Below, in pieces: positions 1 through 6,777 of a stretch of DNA of 6,777 bases. The translations under genes and the position numbers were made by a program. The notes beneath the pieces were generated by a model, which was given only the letters and a program-made list of their open reading frames with translations, was not told the origin of the DNA and did no database searches. This DNA is from Solirubrobacterales bacterium (GTDB lineage: Bacteria > Actinomycetota > Thermoleophilia > Solirubrobacterales > Solirubrobacteraceae): assembly GCA_003134675.1 (NCBI GenBank), contig PLBZ01000023.1, positions 203-6,979 on the forward strand, given 5' to 3'. Position 1 is the stretch's first letter, and every line of letters begins with the position of its first letter.

Positions 1-1745
<1,745 letters not shown>

Positions 1746-1750
1746 TGGGA

Positions 1751-1756
1751 TAGGCT
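1751..1756 (+). promoter_or_regulatory. Possible -10 box for a leaderless MDR transcript
   Basis: TAGGCT fits the TANNNT actinobacterial -10 pattern and ends 9 bases before the ATG at 1766, so a transcript could begin at or next to the start codon. The same spacing occurs at the leader peptide (2806-2811) and, within one base, at the XRE gene (4632-4637). No convincing -35 is seen and the box lies in the 20-base gap after serA, so simple read-through from serA remains possible. Confidence 0.35.
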
Positions 1757-1765
1757 CGGCGTCAG

Positions 1766-2764
1766 ATGCGCGCTGTAGTCATTACGAAGCATGGGGGACC
1801 CGGAGTGCTTGAGGTTCAGGAGCGCCCCGATCCGGATTTGGGTCCCGCCCAGGTGCGCATCGGCGTTGCGGCGGCGGGTATCAACTTCGCCGACATCATG
1901 GCGCGCCTTGGCTTCTATCCCGACGCCCCCAAGCCGCCATGCGTCGTCGGCTACGAGGTGGCGGGCACGATCCTCGAGCTGGGCGAGGGGGTTGGGGATC
2001 TCATCCACGGCCAGCGGGTCGTCGCGGGCACGGAGTTCGGTGGCTACTCCTCACAGGTGGTCGTATCCGCGAACGATGTGGTCCCGCTGGCGGACGGGCT
2101 CACGTTCGAGCAGGGCGCGGCGATCCCCGTCAACTACGGGACGGCGTGGATGGGACTCGTCGGCTTCGGCAGCCTGCGGCCCGGCGAACGCGTACTGATC
2201 CACGCGGCCGCCGGTGGGGTGGGCATCGCCGCGACACAGGTGGCCAAGCGCCAGGGCGCCGAGGTGTACGGCACCGCCTCGCCGGGCAAGCACGCGCGGA
2301 TCTCCGAGCTCGGGGTCGACCACCCGCTCGACTACACCAAGGCCGGCTGGGAGCGGGGCCTGCCGAAGTTCGACGTGATCATGGACGCGATCGGGGGCAA
2401 GAGCTTCCGCCGCAGCTACGAGTTGCTCGGCCCCGGCGGACGCCTGATCGCCTTCGGCGCCTCCGCGGTCGTCTCCGGCGAGCGGCGCAACCCGATCGCC
2501 GCGCTGGGCACCGCCCTGCGCATGCCCCGCTTCAACCTGATCAAGCAGATGTCTGCATCCAAGGCTGTGATCGGCCTGAACATGTATACGCTCTCCCAGG
2601 ACGAGCGCCGGCGCGCGCAGGTGAGCGCGGCGCTACGCGAGCTGCTCGCGGACGGCACGATCCAACCCGTCGTCGCCGGCACGTTCTCATTCGAGGAAGC
2701 GGGCGCCGCGCAGAACATGATCACCGAACGGCGGAACGTGGGCAAGGTCGTACTGACGCCCTGA
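1766..2764 (+). CDS. Zinc-free MDR-family NAD(P)H:quinone oxidoreductase-like protein (VAT-1 type)
   Basis: A 332-residue medium-chain dehydrogenase/reductase. A GroES-like domain occupies about 1-125 (AAAGINFADIMARLGFYP at 36-53) and a nucleotide-binding fold about 126-265, with the family motif AAGGVG at 148-153. The GHE zinc-ligand motif of alcohol dehydrogenases is replaced by VGYEVAG (61-67), and no structural zinc cysteine cluster is visible, which points to the zinc-free quinone reductase branch. K175 after the second strand is at the place where NADPH-specific members contact the 2'-phosphate, so NADPH use is inferred. The segment DAIGGKSFRRSYELLGPGG (207-225) resembles the VAT-1 subgroup. 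The physiological substrate is unknown: quinone, enone or another carbonyl. The gene begins 20 bases after serA without a clear Shine-Dalgarno sequence. Nothing in the sequence ties it to serine or leucine metabolism. Confidence 0.85.
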   Translation: MRAVVITKHGGPGVLEVQERPDPDLGPAQVRIGVAAAGINFADIMARLGFYPDAPKPPCVVGYEVAGTILELGEGVGDLIHGQRVVAGTEFGGYSSQVVVSANDVVPLADGLTFEQGAAIPVNYGTAWMGLVGFGSLRPGERVLIHAAAGGVGIAATQVAKRQGAEVYGTASPGKHARISELGVDHPLDYTKAGWERGLPKFDVIMDAIGGKSFRRSYELLGPGGRLIAFGASAVVSGERRNPIAALGTALRMPRFNLIKQMSASKAVIGLNMYTLSQDERRRAQVSAALRELLADGTIQPVVAGTFSFEEAGAAQNMITERRNVGKVVLTP

Positions 2765-2765
2765 A

Positions 2766-2799
2766 GCGGGTGGTGATAACCACCTGCGCCCTGCGGCGC
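2766..2799 (+). terminator. Tandem hairpins just after the MDR gene, candidate terminator
   Basis: The first hairpin pairs 2766-2774 with 2779-2787: nine pairs including one G-U, with loop GATA, starting two bases after the MDR stop. The second pairs GCGCC (2786-2790) with GGCGC (2795-2799) around CTGC and shares two bases with the first, so they compete or form in sequence. There is no U-run after either, so this is not a textbook intrinsic terminator; U-poor terminators are common in high-GC actinobacteria. The position between a stop codon and the next promoter supports the role. Confidence 0.5.
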
Positions 2800-2802
2800 T
2801 GG

Positions 2803-2811
2803 TGCTAACCT
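2803..2811 (+). promoter_or_regulatory. Extended -10 promoter for the leuL-leuA transcript
   Basis: TGC followed by TAACCT (2806-2811) is an extended -10 element. Counting 7-10 bases downstream puts the transcription start at about 2818-2821, at or next to the leader peptide ATG (2821). No recognisable -35 lies 16-18 bases upstream, where the sequence is part of the tandem hairpins. The call depends on motif and position only. Confidence 0.5.
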
Positions 2812-2820
2812 GCGCTCCAG

Positions 2821-2877
2821 ATGTCGTTCGGCCTGTCTCTTTCACTCCTTCTCCTGCTCCCCCCTCGGGGGGAATAG
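2821..2877 (+). CDS. leuL: Leucine-rich leader peptide upstream of leuA
   Basis: A very short reading frame, ATG 2821 to TAG 2875-2877, encodes MSFGLSLSLLLLLPPRGE. Seven of its 18 residues are leucine and five are consecutive (codons 9-13, 2845-2859: CTC CTT CTC CTG CTC). It lies 73 bases before leuA, where leucine attenuation control belongs. The expected function is regulatory: ribosomes stall on the leucine codons when charged leucyl-tRNA is scarce, which changes folding of the mRNA ahead of leuA. The peptide itself probably has no other job. There is no Shine-Dalgarno sequence before it, but the TAACCT box ends 9 bases upstream, so translation from a leaderless 5' end is likely. The last codons (Pro-Pro-Arg-Gly) lie in a C6/G6 hairpin. 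I see no signal peptide or membrane features. The leucine run and position make chance unlikely. Confidence 0.82.
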   Translation: MSFGLSLSLLLLLPPRGE

Positions 2878-2899
2878 CGCGTGGCGGCCGCGTAGCCGC
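2859..2899 (+). promoter_or_regulatory. Two small hairpins inside the leuA leader
   Basis: C6 (2859-2864) and G6 (2867-2872) form a tight GC stem, realistically five pairs with a four-base loop, spanning the last sense codons of leuL. Next, GCGGC (2884-2888) pairs with GCCGC (2895-2899) around a six-base loop. They lie in the loop closed by the leader/leuA long-range pairing and would shorten the effective distance between the two strands. Neither has a U-tract. Confidence 0.45.
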
Positions 2900-2934
2900 A
2901 TACCCAGCTGAGAGGAAGTCCGAAAAAGACCTAG

Positions 2935-2940
2935 AAGGAG
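2935..2940 (+). promoter_or_regulatory. leuA ribosome binding site
   Basis: AAGGAG lies 10 bases before the leuA ATG at 2951, slightly longer than the optimum. It is notable because it is exactly complementary to part of the leucine-codon run of the leader peptide. Confidence 0.75.
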
Positions 2941-2950
2941 CACGAACGAC

Positions 2951-4561
2951 ATGAGCATTGATGACGGACAGACCGGCGGTAACGCGGCTGAGACGGGCCG
3001 CAATGACGCGAACCGCGTCAAGATCTTCGACACAACCCTGCGGGATGGCGAGCAGTCGCCGGGGATATCGCTGAACAAGCAGGAAAAGCTGGAGATCGCT
3101 CACCAGCTCTCTCGGCTGGGAGTGGATGTGATCGAGGCTGGATTCCCGATCACCTCACCGGGTGACTTTGAGTCTGTGCAGGCGATCGCTCGCGAGGTGG
3201 AAGGACCGGTGATCTGTGGACTGGCGCGGACCAGCAGCCAGGACATCGAAGCCGCATGGAACGCGGTGAAGGACTCAGAACGCCCGCGCATCCATACGTT
3301 CATCGCGACCAGCGACATCCACATCGAGCGCAAGCTGCAGACCACGCGGGAGGACGTCAAGGGCCAGGTTCGCGCGGCAGTCGCCCAGGCGCGTGAGTAC
3401 ACCGACGACGTCGAGTTCTCTCCCGAGGATGGCTCGCGCTCGGACGTGCAGTACATGGCCGAGGTGATTCAGATCGCGCTGGATGAGGGCGCCACCACAA
3501 TCAACGTGCCGGATACGGTTGGCTACACGATGCCGCGCGAGTACGCGGCGATGTTCGAGGAGCTTTACCGCCTGGTGCTGGGACTGCGCGACGTCGTCGT
3601 CTCAGTTCATTGTCACGACGACCTGGGCATGGCCGTCGCCAACTCCCTGGCCGGGCTGGAAGCAGGCTGCCGGCAGGTCGAGTGTGCGATCAACGGGATC
3701 GGGGAGCGTGCCGGCAACGCTTCGCTGGAGGAGATCGTGATGCTGCTGCACACACGCGAGTCGAGCCTGGGACTGTGGACGGGCTTGGAGACGACTGAGA
3801 TCGCGCGCACGAGTCGGCTGGTCTCGCGGCTGACGGGCTACCCGGTGCAGCCGAACAAGGCGATCGTGGGGCGCAACGCGTTCGCGCATGAGGCTGGCAT
3901 CCACCAGGACGGTGTGCTGAAGGAGCGCACCACCTACGAGATCATGGACGCCACCACGGTTGGTCTGCGCAGCAACTCGATCGTGTTGGGCAAGCACTCC
4001 GGCCGCCACGCTCTGAGCAAAGCCCTTGAGGAGATGGGCTTCCAGCTCGACGGTCAGGCGCTGAACACGGCGTTCAAGCGTTTCAAGGAGATCGCCGACC
4101 GCAAGAAGCAGGTGACTGCCATGGACCTGGAGGCGCTCGTGACCGACGAGCTGCGCGAGGAGATAACCGGCTATGCGCTTGAGTCCTTCGACGTCGAGGC
4201 CTCCTCGCACCGACCGCCCCACGCGCGCGTGTCGATCACCCTGCCCAACGGCGAATCGGCGGCCGGTTCATTCACCGGAGACGGTCCGATCGACGCTGTC
4301 TTCCAGGCGATCAACGCGGCAACTGGCGCCGCGCCGACGCTCAGCGAGTTCACGATCGGGGCGGTCACCGAGGGCCAGGATGCGCTCGGTGAGGTGTCTG
4401 TCGTGGTCGAGCTGGGTGGCTTCACCGGCGCTGGTCAGGGCGTCTCCACCGACATCATCGACGCGGCCGCTCGTGCCTACGTGCGTGCGCTGTCGGTTAG
4501 CGTTGCGCGTGCCCGTGCTGGTGAGCAGGCACTCGGCCTGCCCGAAATCTCTGCTCCTTGA
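2951..4561 (+). CDS. leuA: 2-isopropylmalate synthase, short (type 1) form
   Basis: Condenses acetyl-CoA with 2-oxoisovalerate to give 2-isopropylmalate, the first committed step of leucine synthesis, in the cytoplasm. The 536-residue product begins with about 20 polar residues, then a TIM-barrel catalytic domain (about 22-285) with DTTLRDGEQSPG at 27-38. Expected metal ligands are D32, H220 and H222 (HCHDD, 220-224) and N256 (GERAGNAS, 251-258). A linker region carries HEAGIHQDG (313-321), with H318 as the likely catalytic helper, and a C-terminal LeuA dimer/allosteric domain covers about 395-520, the leucine feedback site in this family. The length matches the type 1 enzymes of E. coli-like organisms and not the roughly 640-residue type 2 enzyme of Mycobacterium and Corynebacterium. 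Homocitrate or citramalate synthase are relatives, but the leader peptide and leuCD context favour LeuA. The start is set by the AAGGAG at 2935. Confidence 0.95.
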   Translation: MSIDDGQTGGNAAETGRNDANRVKIFDTTLRDGEQSPGISLNKQEKLEIAHQLSRLGVDVIEAGFPITSPGDFESVQAIAREVEGPVICGLARTSSQDIEAAWNAVKDSERPRIHTFIATSDIHIERKLQTTREDVKGQVRAAVAQAREYTDDVEFSPEDGSRSDVQYMAEVIQIALDEGATTINVPDTVGYTMPREYAAMFEELYRLVLGLRDVVVSVHCHDDLGMAVANSLAGLEAGCRQVECAINGIGERAGNASLEEIVMLLHTRESSLGLWTGLETTEIARTSRLVSRLTGYPVQPNKAIVGRNAFAHEAGIHQDGVLKERTTYEIMDATTVGLRSNSIVLGKHSGRHALSKALEEMGFQLDGQALNTAFKRFKEIADRKKQVTAMDLEALVTDELREEITGYALESFDVEASSHRPPHARVSITLPNGESAAGSFTGDGPIDAVFQAINAATGAAPTLSEFTIGAVTEGQDALGEVSVVVELGGFTGAGQGVSTDIIDAAARAYVRALSVSVARARAGEQALGLPEISAP

Positions 4562-4608
4562 TTTCCTAGGACTTTTGATCTTGCCTGCGCAGTACTAGTC
4601 CAAGTAAA

Positions 4609-4637
4609 TAGACCGTGCCGGATGTCCGTGATAACAT
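4609..4637 (+). promoter_or_regulatory. Promoter of the XRE-cupin regulator
   Basis: TAGACC (4609-4614, four of six matches to TTGACA) is followed after 17 bases by TAACAT (4632-4637), which is preceded by TGA (4629-4631) as an extended -10. Transcription would start near 4644-4646, at the ATG at 4646. This is the best-formed promoter in the window. It suggests that the regulator, leuC and leuD can be transcribed separately from leuA; no clear terminator separates leuA from it, so read-through may add to the level. Confidence 0.55.
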
Positions 4638-4654
4638 ACATCCGTATGACATCA
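4629..4654 (+). promoter_or_regulatory. Operator-like dyad over the regulator's promoter and start
   Basis: The stretch reads TGAT-N2-CATAC-N4-GTATG-N2-ATCA: nine symmetric pairs per arm about a centre between 4641 and 4642, with two mismatched positions per arm. It covers the -10 box, the predicted transcription start and the ATG at 4646. A symmetric site here is what a dimeric XRE-type protein would use to repress its own gene. The link to the neighbouring regulator is an inference from position. Confidence 0.5.
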
Positions 4655-5266
4655 GTGAAGGACCAGGTTCACCAGTCTAACTCGCTTGATCCCGCGGTGA
4701 TCGGCATGCGTGTGAAGGCGCTGCGGGAGTCATCTTCGCTATCGCTACGCGACCTGGCCGCGCGCAGCGGCGTGAGCGCGCCGATGCTCTCTCAGGTTGA
4801 GCGGGGGGAGACGAGCCCCACGCTGACGGTGGCAGCTCGGATCGCATCTGGGCTCGATTTGAGGCTTTCGCAGCTGCTGCGTTTGGATGAGAGCGGTTCG
4901 GTCACGATCGTGCGCGCATCCGAGCGTCAGAGTGGCGGCAACGCGCGGCGCGGACATCGCTTCGAGGTGCTCACGTCCTCCCAGCCGGGACAGCGGGCGG
5001 AGCTCTCCCGCCACACGCTCGCACCGGGGCGCGCGACCGGCGCCGCGGACGGGGAGGGTGGGGGTCCATTACATGAGCCCGGCAGTCGTGAGACGGTCCT
5101 GGTCGAGTCCGGCGGCGTAGCGCTCATCTGCGACGGACAGCGCTACGAGCTGAAGGAGGGCGATTGTGTCACCTTCGATGCGGACCTGCCCCACCATTTC
5201 GAGAACCCGACCGCCGCGGAGGCCGCCTTTCTGGCGGTTGTCTCCGCGGGCTTGAGACGCAGTTAG
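4646..5266 (+). CDS. XRE-family regulator with C-terminal cupin domain
   Basis: A 206-residue DNA-binding regulator. Residues about 21-76 form an XRE helix-turn-helix (LRDLAARSGVSAPMLSQVE at 34-52, followed by the typical RGETSPTL). Residues about 115-200 form a cupin_2 sensor domain (GPLHEPGSRETVLVESGG at 140-157 and GDCVTFDADLPHHFEN at 172-187). The metal-ligand histidine pattern is incomplete (one H at 143, then E149), so it may bind a small ligand without a metal. The ligand is unknown; context between leuA and leuC suggests leucine or 2-isopropylmalate, as an inference. An in-frame ATG at 4622 would add eight residues, but it lacks a ribosome site and would lie upstream of the predicted promoter, so 4646, probably leaderless, is chosen. 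The stop overlaps the leuC Shine-Dalgarno, so it is co-transcribed with leuC. Proteins of this architecture elsewhere regulate diverse small-molecule pathways. Confidence 0.85.
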   Translation: MTSVKDQVHQSNSLDPAVIGMRVKALRESSSLSLRDLAARSGVSAPMLSQVERGETSPTLTVAARIASGLDLRLSQLLRLDESGSVTIVRASERQSGGNARRGHRFEVLTSSQPGQRAELSRHTLAPGRATGAADGEGGGPLHEPGSRETVLVESGGVALICDGQRYELKEGDCVTFDADLPHHFENPTAAEAAFLAVVSAGLRRS

Positions 5267-5270
5267 GAGG
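5265..5270 (+). promoter_or_regulatory. leuC ribosome binding site overlapping the regulator stop
   Basis: AGGAGG, a full consensus site, lies 6 bases before the leuC ATG and shares two bases with the TAG of the regulator. Ribosomes finishing the regulator arrive at this site, which indicates coupled expression. Confidence 0.85.
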
Positions 5271-5276
5271 TAGACA

Positions 5277-6683
5277 ATGCCAAAGACACTGTTCGACAAG
5301 ATCTGGGAGGCCCACGAGGTGGATTCGGGCCCGCCCACCCTGCTCTACATCGACTTGCATCTGGTTCACGAGGTGACCAGCCCGCAGGCGTTTGACGGGT
5401 TGCGTCTGGCCGGACGTACCGTGCGCCGCCCCGACCGCACACTGGCCACAGCCGATCACAACACCCCCACTGACGGCACGCCCATCGCCGCTCGCATCAA
5501 GGATGAGCTCTCCCGCGTGCAGGTCGAAACTCTGGAGCGCAACTGCGCAGAGTTCGGCGTGCCGGTCTATTCGCTGGGCTCTGACCGCCAGGGCATCGTG
5601 CATGTGATCGGTCCCGAGCTCGGTGTCACCCAGCCGGGCATGACGATCGTCTGCGGCGACTCGCACACCTCCACCCACGGGGCCTTCGGCGCGCTGGCGT
5701 TCGGCATCGGCACGAGTGAGGTCGAGCACGTGCTTGCGACCCAGTGCATGGTCCAGTCAAAGCCGCGCTCGATGCGCATCCGTTATGAGGGTGCGCTCGG
5801 CTTTGGCGTCACCGCCAAGGACCTGATCCTCGGCACCTTGGGCCAGCTCGGCGTCGGTGGGATGACCGGCCACGTGGTCGAGTACGCGGGCCCGGCGATC
5901 GAGGCGCTCTCGATGGAGGGGCGGATGACCGTCTGCAACATGACGATCGAGGGCGGCGGTCGAGCTGGAATGATCGCCCCTGACGAGACCACCTTCGCCT
6001 GGTTTACCGACTCAGAGCTTCCGGGCGCGCCGAAGGGTGCCGAGCTGGACGGGATGATCGAGCGCTGGCGCGAGCTGCGCAGCGACGACGGCGCCGACTT
6101 CGACACCGAGGTCGTAATCGACGCCTCGGCCATCTCGCCGCAGGTCACCTGGGGCACCAACCCCGGCATGGTCCGTGCGGTCACAGAGAAGGTCCCTGCG
6201 CCTGAGGAGTTCGACAGTCCCGCCGACCGCGAGGCGACCGAGCGCGCGCTTGCCTACATGGCACTGGAGCCGGGCACTCCGATCGAGCAGATTGCGGTCG
6301 ACCGCGTGTTCATCGGCTCCTGCACGAATTCGCGCATCGGCGATCTGCGCGCTGCCGCCGAGGTGGTCGCCGGGCGCAGGGTGGCATCGAGCGTGAACGC
6401 GATGGTGGTGCCGGGCTCCCAGCAGGTAAAGGCGCAGGCCGAGGTCGAGGGCCTTGACCGTGTATTCCGCGAGGCGGGCTTTGACTGGCGCGTGGCCGGC
6501 TGTTCGATGTGTCTGGGGATGAACCCCGACATCCTCGCCCCGGGCGAGCGCTGCGCGTCGACCTCGAACCGCAACTTCGAGGGACGCCAAGGCCGCGGCG
6601 GGAGAACACATCTCGTCTCTCCGCAGATGGCCGCGGCCGCGGCAATCGAGGGCCACTTCGTCGACATAAGGAGCTGGAGCTGA
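5277..6683 (+). CDS. leuC: 3-isopropylmalate dehydratase (isomerase) large subunit
   Basis: With LeuD it isomerises 2-isopropylmalate to 3-isopropylmalate through a dehydration-rehydration on a [4Fe-4S] cluster in the cytoplasm. The 468 residues match the bacterial LeuC length (466 in E. coli). Conserved aconitase-family blocks are ATADHNTPT (57-65), [20 protein letters not shown] (125-144) and [17 protein letters not shown] (344-360). The three cluster cysteines are C349 in GSCTNSR, then C409 and C412 in [23 protein letters not shown] (431-442) and [10 protein letters not shown] (447-456) close the protein as in other LeuC. A consensus AGGAGG decides the start. The gene follows the XRE-cupin regulator by 10 bases and overlaps leuD by one base (TGATG), so the two enzyme subunits are likely made in balanced amounts. 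No damage or odd composition is seen. Confidence 0.97.
   Translation: MPKTLFDKIWEAHEVDSGPPTLLYIDLHLVHEVTSPQAFDGLRLAGRTVRRPDRTLATADHNTPTDGTPIAARIKDELSRVQVETLERNCAEFGVPVYSLGSDRQGIVHVIGPELGVTQPGMTIVCGDSHTSTHGAFGALAFGIGTSEVEHVLATQCMVQSKPRSMRIRYEGALGFGVTAKDLILGTLGQLGVGGMTGHVVEYAGPAIEALSMEGRMTVCNMTIEGGGRAGMIAPDETTFAWFTDSELPGAPKGAELDGMIERWRELRSDDGADFDTEVVIDASAISPQVTWGTNPGMVRAVTEKVPAPEEFDSPADREATERALAYMALEPGTPIEQIAVDRVFIGSCTNSRIGDLRAAAEVVAGRRVASSVNAMVVPGSQQVKAQAEVEGLDRVFREAGFDWRVAGCSMCLGMNPDILAPGERCASTSNRNFEGRQGRGGRTHLVSPQMAAAAAIEGHFVDIRSWS
6668..6673 (+). promoter_or_regulatory. leuD ribosome binding site inside leuC
   Basis: AAGGAG lies 9 bases before the leuD ATG at 6683, within the last codons of leuC. 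Confidence 0.75.
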
Positions 6684-6777
6684 TGGATCCGATAAGCGTC
6701 ATCGCAGGGCCGGTCAGCTTCCTCGACCGCGCCGATGTCGACACCGACCAGATCATGCCCAAGCAGTTCCTCAAGCG
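6683..6777 (+). CDS. leuD: 3-isopropylmalate dehydratase (isomerase) small subunit, N-terminal part
   Basis: The first 31 codons of LeuD are present before the window ends. The visible [14 protein letters not shown] followed by DRADVDTDQIMPKQFLK is the conserved N-terminal block of the swivel-domain subunit, with the DTDQI-PKQFLK signature that contributes to the substrate site. LeuD joins LeuC to form the active isomerase. Its ATG shares one base with the leuC stop (TGATG), so translation is coupled. The rest of the protein, and whether leuB follows, cannot be seen. Confidence 0.93.
   Translation, partial: MDPISVIAGPVSFLDRADVDTDQIMPKQFLK

Larger units (their letters stand above)
2835..2950 (+). 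promoter_or_regulatory. leuA attenuator region with competing pairings
   Basis: Two mutually exclusive pairings use the leucine-codon segment. In the first, CTCCTTCT (2845-2852) is perfectly complementary to AGAAGGAG (2933-2940), which contains the leuA Shine-Dalgarno. In the second, 2835-2853 pairs imperfectly with 2910-2930 (about 17 pairs, with one mismatch and small bulges at C2920-C2921, A2916 and T2850), and 2854-2856 can add three pairs with 2905-2907. A ribosome stalled on leucine codons would cover the shared strand and leave the leuA site open. No hairpin followed by a U-run is present, so translational control is favoured over transcription termination. Pairings were worked out by eye; relative stabilities are not computed. 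Confidence 0.6.

Noticed and set aside
1939..2808. 289-codon plus-strand frame overlapping the MDR gene in another frame
   Set aside because: Arginine/glycine-rich frame-shift shadow of the oxidoreductase, whose own frame shows clear family motifs.
2859..2880. C6/G6 hairpin in the leader as an intrinsic terminator
   Set aside because: The stem is strong but is followed by GAATAGCG and not by a U-tract, so termination there is not supported from sequence.
2687..3103. Minus-strand frame across the leuA leader
   Set aside because: It runs over the end of the MDR gene, the leader and the start of leuA without domain features. The plus-strand leader peptide and attenuator explain the region better.
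3602..4222. Minus-strand frame opposite leuA
   Set aside because: Shadow of LeuA codons; no motif or start signal of its own.
4565..4604. Short palindromes and GGACT/AGTCC inverted repeat after leuA as a terminator
   Set aside because: CCTAGG, CTGCGCAG, AGTACT and ACTAGT are each tiny, and the GGACT/AGTCC arms (4569-4573, 4597-4601) are separated by 23 bases with no U-run after them. A stable terminator is not supported.
6012..6656. Minus-strand frames opposite leuC
   Set aside because: Shadows of the LeuC frame, which carries all cluster cysteines and family blocks.

Overview
This is a high-GC chromosomal window with all recognisable genes on the + strand. It looks actinobacterial. The combination of a short (type 1, about 536 residue) LeuA, a long serine dehydrogenase with an intervening domain plus ACT domain, and start codons that lack a ribosome binding site but carry a TANNNT box just upstream would fit a deep-branching actinobacterial lineage such as Thermoleophilia. 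That placement is an inference from family knowledge and not a database result.

Layout: 1-129 is the end of serC (phosphoserine aminotransferase), overlapping by 4 bases with serA (126-1745), so the window opens inside a serine biosynthesis operon. Twenty bases later comes a zinc-free MDR-type oxidoreductase of the quinone reductase/VAT-1 group (1766-2764). A 186-base gap (2765-2950) follows and is the most interesting noncoding stretch. It holds tandem hairpins, an extended -10 promoter box, an 18-codon leader peptide with seven leucine codons, two more hairpins and the leuA ribosome binding site. Then come leuA (2951-4561), a short gap with a promoter and operator-like dyad, an XRE-cupin regulator (4646-5266), leuC (5277-6683) and the first 31 codons of leuD (6683-6777, cut by the window edge).

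How the genes work together: serC and serA carry out the first two steps from 3-phosphoglycerate toward serine. leuA, leuC and leuD carry out the condensation and isomerisation steps of leucine synthesis; leuB is not in this window. Two control layers for leucine are suggested by the sequence. The first is a leucine-rich leader peptide whose leucine codons are also complementary to the leuA ribosome binding site, pointing to attenuation at the level of translation. The second is an XRE-cupin regulator embedded between leuA and leuC, with a 26-base dyad across its own predicted promoter and start. This regulator sits where many actinobacteria have an IclR-type regulator next to leuCD.

The starts fall into two classes. 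serA, leuA, leuC and leuD have clear Shine-Dalgarno sequences. The MDR gene, the leader peptide and the XRE regulator have none, but each has a TANNNT box ending 8-9 bases before the ATG, as expected for leaderless transcripts.
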